From: Centropus unirufus
Taxonomy: Eukaryota > Chordata > Aves > Cuculiformes > Centropidae
Assembly (NCBI GenBank): GCA_013397695.1
Contig: VYZI01000041.1
Location: 954,671-1,018,670 of the forward strand
Length of the DNA stretch: 64,000 nucleotides
Reading direction: 5' to 3'
The notes below the pieces were generated by a model. That model did not search any database. It saw only the letters and a program-made list of their open reading frames with translations, and was not told the DNA's origin. Numbering within the stretch: the stretch's first letter is position 1; every line of letters starts with the position of its first letter. Shown here piece by piece: positions 24,601 to 36,600 of this stretch. The position numbers and the translations under genes were made by a program.

Positions 24601-27600
24601 AGGACAAATTCTAGAATGGGAGAAGTACAATCTATGTTAATAAACATTAAATTTGAAATGCTACTTGAATTTACAGAAGTGCGTTGCCAAAACAAAATGC
24701 AGATTTAAGAATGGATTGACACAACTCTATTCTAGAGGGCTGGTATTCTGACAGGCACTTTTAACCAGGAAAAGCAGCCTCTGGGACATTACTTTGGACA
24801 TCTGCTAGTGAGTAGGATTCCTACGTTACACAGGTGCCCTGTATCTGAATTCTTGAATGTTTATTTGGCTTCTCACTGTGTACTGTACATACTGAATACA
24901 ATGTACAACATTCTTGTGTAGGTTTCAAACGCTGTTCAGCTGAGATAAGTAGGCTGCTGTGCCCCTCTCCCTCTCTAAAGAGTCATCTGCATGGAAAAAA
25001 AGATACAGCAGCCACTCTTATGTGGACAATGCTTGACAATTACACAGTATTTGTGATAATTTTAGGAACTATGGAGGCTCCTCTTCTTGCACATAAAGAG
25101 GTAGAAGTATGTGCGAGGGGGTCATTTTGTCTGTTTATCTTTCAGATACCTTGGGATCAGTAGACAGCATGTTGAACCATAAGATGGAAGCCCATCCACT
25201 TGGAAGCTGGCTCACATTTGAGATCACAACAATGGGAAGGGATGTGGTCTGAAAGGGACAGAAACGGATATGTCAGACTACCCTGTACCCCTGCTGCAGT
25301 CCTCCTCTAGACTACCCACAAACACATTTCCACTCTTAATTCCATACTTGCGTGGTCTTAATTTTTTCACTTCAATTGTATGTAGGGCAGAAAGCATCAG
25401 TAGTGATTAGTACTACAAAGACTCAGGTGATTTTTGTCTGATAAAGACTTCCATCTAGCATCTGTTTTGATAGTACTGACAGTAACAGCATCTTTAGCAC
25501 ACAGCTTCTGAAATAAGCAGAAGCTGATACCTCGAGAGCGTAAAAAAAGGGCTGATTATTAGATACTTTGCAAAGCATGTCTACTTTTAGTTCCCCTGAG
25601 ACGTGACACAGAAATGTTGTGAAGTGTCATTCATGCATTTTGAAACAACTGAAAGTGTTTTGATATCCGAGTACTTTTTATAAAAAAAAAAGTTCAGACT
25701 GTCAGCATGAGCAACATAGAGAAATTTAAGTCCATCTCTGTTTCATCTAAGACATACCTCTAGGTCTATTACCAAGCCAGGCTGGCACAGCTGTGTCTCA
25801 AAGCTCAGAGAGTGAAGTTCTTCTGTTACAATGAGAGGACCCTTCAGAGAAAAAAATACAACAACCTTTCAGGGACTGAAAATTCTTGGGGGTAAGATAA
25901 GGGATTTATCATGGGGGTGGAAAAAGCTTTTTCTGCCCAAGGTTACTTGCTCTGAACCTCAGGAACAGTTTATTAGTTAAATCAAGTGACAATGTAAATA
26001 AACTTCCTAAAACTGCCAGTCAGAATGGGTACTTGTGGCACCCAGCCCAAAGCCACAGAAAAATCTGTCCTTGCCAGAAAGTCCCATTCAAGGTAGGTGC
26101 CAGTAAGTCCAGAAGGAGACCACTGTGGCAATAATTCTCATTTGTGAACACCTCCTATACTGATCCTTTCCTAGAAATACTGAATTCTCCTACTGCTCTG
26201 TCATCCTGTGTGGCACTGAGTAGAGCATTGTCTTAAATGCCTGAATACCTTTGTAGAGTAATGCAAAAGGTTTAAGAAGAAGGTTGGTACTGCTTACCTC
26301 ATTTGTTCTACTTCCAGCATTTTTCTGCTCTTTCAATTGCTGCAAATGAAAGAAAACCCCAGTCATTCATGCATGTTAACCACAAATGAAAATGATAAGG
26401 GATGCAAATGTTTGTAGTTGCTCAATTGTATGCGAACTTGCTGCAGTAATGACTGATCCTATTTGGTTCCAAACTGTGGAAGCCAAAGGATTAAACTATA
26501 GGTAACCACCACTCATCTATAAACCATTCAGCTGTGAAAACAGATACTGCACCCATTTTATGTAATGCCTTTATGGAAGAGGCCTTATAAGAACAGAAGC
26601 AGTGCAAAATCAGGAATGATCAGATGAAATACTAGTTTATCAAAATACTCCTCTGATCTGGACATAAACTCCACACAGTATCTGTTATGGACAATGAAGT
26701 GAAGAAGAGACTTGTATGTTCACTGGTTTATGACTTGCATTTCTTCCTTTCCTGTTTTAACAATGGAAACAACTTGATTTGTCTCACTGTCTGCAGACAG
26801 TGTTGGATAGTCTGCTTGAAGGCACTGAATTTCTTGTAGCTGCCCTCTTCTAGAAAACCTTCCTCTTCCAGTCTCAAAGCTCTTTAAACTACTTCAAGCT
26901 TTCCCACCTATGGGCCTTCCTTCAAAATGCTATTTTTGACCTTTCAAATATTTTTCTTGCACCTCTGAAGAAATGACGGCAACAGAACCTGTATGGCCGT
27001 AAATACTAATTTCCCTTCCTGGACGTAATTCAGTGATAAAAGCAGTAGCATTTCAACTGAAACTGAGGCCAGAGATTTCAAAAAGGGAAGAACAAAGTAA
27101 AAAAAGAGATGTTCACAGTTCCTCTTATACAAGAGTAAACAATGATGGCAAGAAAAGCAATCTGTCCCTCTTCCACCACACCCTCTACCCACACAATTAA
27201 CTGGATGCGTCAATAGAAGCAAAACCCCCTACCAAGTGCCTGAATTCTGCCGCTAGACTTCCATTAGTAGATTCTTCCATGTTCATTACTTTCGTGCTTG
27301 TTCCCAAAATATTAAATTTCCTGAACCTTCACAAAGAAAGGAAACAATTAAGTGTCTCAAATTCACTAAAAGAACTCAATATTAATATACCAAACTGTAA
27401 TGCCACTCACCCTTTGACTGAGTTCTTCTCATTTACATCTCTGTCAAAAAAAAGACAAAAATGACAAAATAAAAATGTTTTAGAGGTTCTGCCACAGACA
27501 CAAAAAACGTGGGTGTTTGTTTCAGTAACTGACTGAGAACTGGTAAAATGCTTCGGTAAAATCATTTGTGCAAAGGAGGAGGCAACTGGTTCAAGCAGTC

Positions 27601-30600
27601 AAAATAAATATTGCACCACACAGGTTATTTTATACCAAGGCTTAAATTGTGCTATCGGGTATTTACAATTGAAGCAAGTTCTTTACTACATAGGCTTTTA
27701 ACTCTTGGTGGGAAAATTATTTAGTACTGTCATTCTGAATCGGCTTTCAACACATACAACTTATTCAGTCAATTGCTGCATCACTTTAATCAGCTTTCCA
27801 GCCACTTGGGATTTTACCGAGTTGCATTATACCTGGTGCACTTTTCAAAGCCACAACACCCACATATCCATGTAAGAATATTTTCCTTTCCTGCTCTGCA
27901 CCCAAGTTTCTGGACCCCAGAGCTGGTTCAAGAGAACAGAATGCCCCTTGAAGATTTGAATGTGAAGACAAAACCCCACCAGCCTTCTCAAAAGCACAGA
28001 CCCTTTTCATGACCTTGCAGACACTGTCATTGTCTTGGACAGCCTATTAAATTTCTTTCCCTATACTTAAGGAAGTGCTGAGGCCTTCTGTAATTTGGGA
28101 CATGTCTCTAATGGCAGGAGATGTAGAGCAAGAGCAGGGGTAAGAATAAGACAGGATGAACCAGCCTTCTCCTGACCAAATCAGCATGCAAAATTATGAA
28201 TGCCTTTTGGATTTCTGAACACAGGGACTTCTTACCGTTACCATACGCAGGGATAAGAAAAATGCAACGTACTTATCAAATAAAACTTTCACTTTCAAGT
28301 TGTAGTTCAGTTCCTGCAATTTCACCAGCAATCTGGAAAGAAAGAGTTGTTTGTTTTTTTTAAATGACTGCAGTTGCAAAAGATAGGTACTCTTTATCAC
28401 ACTGCTTATCACAGGTATATTTAAGCTGCAAAACTCAGGACTGCATGCAGACTCCAAGCTTGCTACATACAAGATAATGTATTTGCAGTGACAAGATAAA
28501 TAAGCGAGGTCTGTAGACCTGATTCCAGGTCCTGATTTAGAGAGGAAACTAGATAGGCAAATGCTTTATTCTTCTGCATGACAGAGCAGTCTCCCTGTGT
28601 TTGTTCTGCTGTTTTGTTTTGTTTCTTGATACACTTATAACGCCACACTGCTGGTAAAGGGTAGAAGCTAAATGCAAGTGAAACTTTGCTAAAAGACATC
28701 CCCCTGCCCCAAGGCACTTTCCTCCTCCTCCTGACCTTAGCACTTAGGCTGATGTCTCAGATTTGCAAACCCCTCAGCTGTAGGAAGCCAATGACATCAA
28801 TGACTTACAAAACAAGATGGGGGAGAGCGAAAACATACCTCAGCTTTACAGTAAACTGTACTCCTGTCTTCAGAACTAACGGCCTCTGAGGATGTGTTGG
28901 CATGCAAGGCTGCCTCTCTACCACAAAGGAGCTATGGAAAGAAAGAAATTACATCCAAAGTGAACTTGAAAAGAATGATTTGCCACTAATATACTGTAGA
29001 CTTTATTCAGTCTGCTTCAATCGACACAGAGGTCTGTGCATTGCCTTCTTCTATAGTTGTTATCAACAGTACTAGAAATATTGCAATTGCAAGTAATTAT
29101 TGATTTCATAAGAATGGGCTGTTCCTAAATACATTGATAGCTTGAGGAGGGAGTGTTAACCCAAACTTCCCTGAAAAAGAAACAGTATGTAAGCAATGTG
29201 ATGTAACTGTTACTAGCAGTAAGGAGTGTTGCTTTATTTGCACTGGGAAGTGACAAACAAAAATAGTTTGCTAAATTCTTATTGTTACAGCGCTGTGAGA
29301 CAGTGCTACATAACAAGTGCCTAAGAGGCAGCTATGGTAGCTGGAGGTTTGATGAGGGCTAGCTAATACCACCAAAGGAACCCCCAAGGTGCCCGTTGCG
29401 ATGCACCCCACACTGCTGCTCTCTCAGGCATCTTTTACATAGCACAGTGCTGTGGGCAGATAGAAAATTCTCAAGTATTTCTACTGTCACCAAGTCCTAG
29501 ACAGCATGGAGACTTTTCCTTCCACTTTACCTATAGGAAAGGTAACTAAACAGCAGCTGGATTTCTACAGCTCTTCCTTATTACCTTCACTAAACTGAAC
29601 AGCAGTAGCTGTGTTTTTCAGTTAAAGACTAGTAGTCAAAGCATCTAAAGGGGGCAGTGGAAAACTGAATTCTAGCCCTCCATCACAGGGTGTTACCTAC
29701 TGTATCTAAGCTCCTGCTCCAGTCTGTTAGTTTCAAGTCTGGCAGCATGAATTCTTGTCTACTGTATATTTACAGAATGGGACTCTGAACTTAAGCGGGG
29801 CAACTACCAGTTACAGAAACTTATATAGCAATGGTATATAAAGTGATATGGCTGGCCTCCCTTTGCTGGAGATAAAGAGGATGCAACCAGACACAAAGGG
29901 TTCTAGTGAATCTAGTGTGTATTTATCTCAGGTATAGCTTGGTGCAGATGTTTTTTTTTCCCTCCATTTACTTGAACTTTGGAGGGATGACACTTAAAAC
30001 ATGATTAGGCGTTTGATATTTTAGCCAATACATATTGTAGCATAGCTCCTGCTAACTTAAATCATAACTGATAACAAACTCTGTCCATGGCCTAAACCTG
30101 CTTAAACCACAGAGTAAATAGAAAACCTCAGAAAATGCAAAGTTAGCATGCAGGAAATACCAAGGGAACAGAAGGGAAGCTGCTCCCGATCTATTTAGTC
30201 ACACAAACACAGAAAGACCCTTCTTGTTCAATACCTCTGGATGAGCTGTTTGAAAAGATTGTGTGTTCGGTCCTGCAGAACTTGTTTATTTTTTGTGATG
30301 GGATCAGTGTCATAGGTAAATTTCTGTTCCAATTCCTCAAGCTTCTTGAGCTGCTGACGCACTTGCTGTAGACTTTCAGCAACAGTGGTGAACCTAGAAT
30401 TACACAGTCTTTTAGCATGTTTTTGTGCTGTAACATTGCTAAGACACCAGCCAGGTGGCTGCCCCAAAGAACTATGAAGTGCATAAAGAATATTTCTTGG
30501 TAACTAGAAGTGTAGTGAGGCAACGAAATTCATGAAATGTAGTTATGCTGTAACAGAATGAAGTGTGTAAAATATAAATAACCAGTACATTTTGCAGATC

Positions 30601-33600
30601 CGGTGTTCCTTCGCAACACACTTCCAAGTTCTTGTCTAATGCAGTCCTTGACTGGAGACTTACCAGTTCTGCAGCTGGTCAAGACAGGCATTGGGCGGGC
30701 CACCAATACACGCAGTCTGCTGCCTGTGTTTCCAGTCCACCAGCTCCTCATTAATAAGGGCACTCTGTGTGTGCTCTGTGGTGTTCAGCAGCTGTACTAT
30801 CTTGTTCACCACTTCCTATAGAGAATATCAAATTACTGTTTATTAAAAGTTCTTTTTACAGGAAAACCAAGCACTGTTTTGGCTAATGTTATCTGTCTTA
30901 CAAAACTTTGCAAAGAGCTCAGCATAATAGTTTGCCAACAGAGGATGTTTCCTTAAACACCTGCTTCTTAGCTGGAGTAAAAAAATGCATATTCCGTATC
31001 ACTGAATTCTAAAGAGCCAGTGTTTCAGATTCACACGTCTCAAGTGTGTATCTGGAATCTCCCCAGTGCTCGCTGTAGATCTGAGCACTGCAACAAGTGT
31101 GAGTACATTTAACTCTAATATAGCTGCAAATTGTTCGATCAGTTTTTCCTCAAGAACATGACTATTGAGATGATACTTATCCCCGTCACTGTTCTTTTAG
31201 CTTTATCTGACAGAATTTGATAAAGGTTGTTAGAAGATAATTGTTTTCAGAGATTCTAGATTTTCAGTCAGGATGGAAAGAATTAAATCTTTTTTTCAAC
31301 TGAACAGTAGAGAAGTTTTGTCTTTTAAATAATTTATGTCAACCCAATGAAAATTAACATGTGTTCAAAATGAAGTGCTGTTGCCTTCTGAAAGAAAACT
31401 AGAATGCTACCTTTCTCTTGATGTCAAGTGATAAAAACATCTTCTTGAGATTCATATGTTCTTTCTTACATTCCTCCCGAGATGCACCGTTGGACTCAAG
31501 CTCTGTAAAGTAAGTCCAAATTGTGTAGGTGAAGCTGAAGGAGCGCAACAGGTCATGCCTTGTGAGAACCGGGAAGTACAGGTAGGGGAAATACAGGGGT
31601 TAAGAGAGAACCTGCCTGGCTAATGTCACATCAAGGATATCTGTAAGGCTTATGGGATGAAATATTTACTGCCTTCTAGACCCATTTTATGATGCTTTCT
31701 CTCCCCTTTTGGATAGGACAGAGTCTACGCTTAAAGCACTAATGCAAGGAAAAGCCACTATTCCAGTGAAGTAATTAAGACCTGAGTTTGCTTGCTTTTT
31801 AGAGCAAGAACCTGATTTAAAATAATGATGATATTGTGTAAGGGTACACACAGAACAACTTGCTTTCATGGTGACTCTGGATCTGAATCCCTGATGTTAC
31901 TTAACCTGGCAAAAGAAGTTAACTTTAACTGTTATTTCAAGGCAGGATGTTTACAGCTTCCTAAGGGCAGCTCATGCTGACAGATCCTACATAGCTGCCC
32001 TTGCTACTATTTCTGCTGCCTATTGGCCTTGAAGTTAGAGGCTCCCACCCGACTCATAGAATCACTACCTGTCTGCAAGTACAGAAAGCAAAATAGTGGC
32101 TCAGTGCTTCCCTTAGTGTCTTCTGAACATGTGCCACTTCTAAGGGACAGTCAACTGCCAATTTGTGTTGGCAATGGAAGCCTTAGAACAAAGTAGTCAG
32201 AGACAGAAACAGATCTGTATAATGAAATCAGTGTGAACTACAGCTGTGTGTCCTTCCCTCAATGCACAAGGGCCTGCAGTACTCGAAGCAGGGAAGGCAT
32301 TTGTGAAATACAAGAGAAGCGTAAAACTATTTATATGTATGGTTGAATGGTCACAGAGCCTAGAGAGTTTGCTTTTCCTGGTAGCAAAGGAAGGTAAAGG
32401 ACAAAGGAATGCTGCTAAAAAAGAGGCTTCCTTACTGTAAGAATAGACGTATGCAGAGAATACATTTTCAAGAATTTAGGTTTCAGCATAAAGCAGAACT
32501 AATAAGGGAGGGACATTATCAGTATGTTTGGCTACATATCATTAGGCTTAGCCTTCTGATGTAAGACAGGAGAGTTTACTCTTACACACGGTAATACATA
32601 CAAGAGGGTATGTCCTTGACAAGTTACTCACCTCTGTTCTGCAAGGTTTTATACTTAAAGTCATATTCATCTTGCATATCCTCTAATGTCTTGATGTCTT
32701 GCTCCACATCCTATAAAGCACAAATGAAAGTGGCCACTATTATTCAATACTCTGATGATGCAAAACTTCTAATTAGGAACTACCAACCATTTGCAGAAAT
32801 TAAGTCCAGTTTTACAGTAATGCCTTTTCCTGAAGCTCCCTAACAGGAAACATTGCTAAACTGAATCACCTTCTATTTGTCCTTCCTTCCTCTTCTCAGC
32901 TAACTAAAACCTGTTAATTATCAAATAAGGAAAACCCATCATTGCCCAGCCATGTAAGTTCACAGAATTCACAGGAAGTAAGGCTACAGTGGAAAAAAAT
33001 GGAATAGAACACAGCATTTTAAACTTTCTTGTTCTTAGGTATTGCTTGGAGAAAACAAATACTGAGAAGACAGAAAGCTTAAGACAACAAAAATCTGTAG
33101 ACTAAGTGGAAATCTATTTTCTAGTTAACAACAAAATGGTCAGTATATGGTTTCTTAAGAGTTCTTCCTCAGTTGCTGGTATTTCAGATGAGCAAAATGC
33201 TTTTGCTGCCAACTCATGAGAAATTCAACCTTGCTAAACCAGTCTGTATTAAGTCTGTAGCCCCAGTCTGTATTAAGGTACTATAGAAAAACAATTACTT
33301 TCTATTTTCAAACAGAAACTAGCAATAAGAGTTGAAAACCAAACCATTATTTTTGTCATTTCATAGAGTCTTATTTTATGTCCTGAAAGCTTTTCAATAT
33401 ATATGAATCAAGAACCACCAATTTAAATAGTTATATTATACTTACTATAACACTGTTTTTTACAGCCTTAACTTTCACATCAAGTTCCTTCTGTTTGTCC
33501 AGCATTCCGATCACAGTGTTATGTATGCTCCCCACTTCCATCTGACGGAGACAAGCAGAATGACAAGAAAAGTCAAACCAGAGTGACCCATGACAGCAGG

Positions 33601-36600
33601 TACTTTTTTCATTAAGTTAGTAGGGTATGTTGGCAAACAGCTTGATGAAGCATGGCTTGTTCTGATAAATCACACTAAGGTTTTACAACATAAAATCAAG
33701 TTCAAGCGATTTTCAGGAAAAAAGGCAGGATTAAAAATGCCTGTGGTGTGAGGATGCTGGATTTTTTCACCACAGCAATATAACACTATAAAGCTCTTCT
33801 GTTTTCAGTTTGCACAAATCCATTCATTTGCTTATCTCCATCTATCTTCTAAATATATTTCAAGAAATCAGCAACCCTGAATATTGGATGACATCCACAT
33901 AGAAAATTAGATTCATCTATAAAGGATATGGGGAGGAACGGGCTATTAGGGAGAACAAGATAGGTCTCTGTACAGGCAAACAGGATAACCTGGTATGCAA
34001 GTTCTTTCCTCCAGGTCATTCAAGCATACTTCAGATCTCCACATAGTTTCTTTCAAAGTTGATCCCTGCATCATTCAGGAAGCTTATAGCATGACGTGAC
34101 ACGGGTTGAGTTGCAGTAATTTGAACAATAGGATTTTTTGTTCCACACATTAGCAGTACTATCGTGTTAGAAACTTGTTGTTCCTCTACCATGGGACAGT
34201 CGGGTCTGCATTGCTGCTCTGACTGACGCTTCAACTTAAGCTAAGCTCATCTGAAAAAACTATCTTGACGAATGTGTGAAGGTCATCCTTCACATATTTA
34301 ATTCAGATGATTAGGGCAATCCATACTCTAACATGTGGGAATCTCCTTTGGGTTTTGGCTTAGAATTGTGCTTGCTCTGCATTTTATCTTCGCAGCTGTG
34401 GGAAATGAGAACACTTACCAGGAAGCAGAGGTAGGGCATGGTGTTGCACCTGGTACCAATAGTAAGTGCAGGAGGGTCTGTTTCCCTTTCTAACGATCCA
34501 AGTATATTGTATACTGGAGAGGCAGTTGTGTGTGCTTTACATGCCAGAACAGAAACTGAACCACTGCACTGCAGCTACGTGTATTCGGTAACCGGGTCTT
34601 TGACAGCCACATTTTTAGAGGAGCTGGTTTTGGACACAGTTGGATTATGCCCTTTGCTGAAACCTTATGCCCAAGCGCTCTTTCCACTCCATAATAAACA
34701 TTCAAAAACTTGCTCTCAAGGGAAGTTTTTTGGTATTGAAATATAATATGGGTCAGTTGTCCCTTTATTACTACACAAGTGGGTTACATCTAGCCATATA
34801 GCTTGCACACCTTTCCCAACTGCAGAATTACTTTTATGGCAGAACAGTTCTCCTTGCCAAGTTAAAAAAAAACAAAGTTAAAGTATAGATGAGGAAGAAG
34901 CAGAACACGGTTTTACCTATAGTTCAGAGGAAAAAGATGGGCTTCATTTAAAAAACAAAACAAAAATAGAAATATTTTGAGGTAGCTGGGAAGGAGAATG
35001 ATGCATCTCTTTCCCAGAGACACAGTCCAGAAGAGCACCTAGGCTCAGCTGCTCAATATAGAGTAGATTCAGGAGTAAAATGCAGAAGGAAAAAAGCTAA
35101 AATCTTGTTGAAGGAATAAAGCAAGCACTAATTATTAAATTGTAAAAAAATCTGATGGGCATATCAGAACCATTAAAAAAAGGTGTAGTTTTTACATCAG
35201 AAATGAAAATTACCTCCTGGCCATTTCATCTTTGAACGCCTCAAATAGCAAAAAGAAGCCACACTTGCTTTGAATATCTATCGGTAAAACACATGTTGTT
35301 GGGCAGAGAGGGAACAGCTTGTTTACTCTTTCAGCCTTCTTCACTCCCTCTGCCCCAAATGATAGGAAAGGGCAGATACTACTCCAGTAGACATTCCAAG
35401 ACCAAGTTACCTGATTTGACAACTGAGCACTGTTCAGTATTTTCCTCTCTTCTTTCAGACAGTTGTAGATGATCATTGCCATGTGTATTGGGTCTTCTTG
35501 GAAATTATCCTGGCATTAGAGATAGTCTGTTATTAAAGTTCATACTCAATCTCATGTCCTTTGGGAAACTGATTGGCAAAAAGATTAGCAAGGGACTGGG
35601 TGTGACCCTCGGGGCAGACACTGCTCACAGCATGCTCCAAGACAACAGAGAGTGTAACAGCTGCCACCATCTCCGAGGAGTTTCTATTTTCAATCATTAG
35701 TGCATGGAGAGATGGGACTCTGCACAGAACAACCGGACATGTCAGAGACATTACTGGGAGAAGTGAGACACTACCCTACAGTCCTAGAGAGAGCTCTTGA
35801 CCACCACCCTCCCACACCTTTGAAGTATGGCTGCTGGCTTTGAAGGGTGCTTGTCCTAGTTCAACAGGTACAGCTCTTGCACAGTGATGCAAAGGACATA
35901 TGGTAGCTGCCATTTATGACCACACTGTCAATACTGGATACAAATGCAACCTTATCATATGATGTTAAAACATGCTCAGGATCAAGTACTGCTCTGCTGT
36001 AAACAGGATGGTGCTGCCCTAGGGGTTGCAGAACTGTACCAGCCTTCTTGACTGATCTTTCATTGCTGGTCTATAGCTATAACTAGTTAAGTTCACCCAG
36101 TTCAAGTTCTCCGCTCCTCAGAATACACTCCCCTCATTACTGACTTGTGGTGAGGAGAAGCTAAGTGTGTGGCAAATAAGCTGTGGAGAAGGTGATTCTG
36201 CAGAAGATTCTCTGGCACAGAGTCCAACAGAGAGGAGAGGAGAGGAGAGCTGACTAATGAAAGTAATTAAGTCCAGTAAAGATACCTTCTGTGTTGTTGC
36301 TCACTACCACTTGCATTGGCCCCTTTGTTGGTAAAATATAGTACACAAGTGCTATCTAATGACAAGCCTTTTGCTCTTAACTGAAATTCTGCAGTTACAT
36401 GGCACAGATTTCTTCCTGTGTTTTTTATACATCATAAACTTGTTAGGACACCGACAAAACTGCCTGGGGAAGGAGTAGAGGGTTAAGTGACAATGCACTT
36501 GAGTAAGTGCTCAAAATATCTACAGCACCTAACTTACAAATAGTGACTTTCTCTTGTTTAGTTCCCAGAAACTGTAACTGTACTGGTAATGAAACAATAA

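Noticed and set aside
27326..27450. Possible loss of the FR residues in STAT1 from use of the stronger CAG acceptor
   Set aside because: Rejected as the main form because the upstream acceptor restores the conserved GFRKFN string and matches the 94-nt STAT4 exon; kept only as a possible minor variant.
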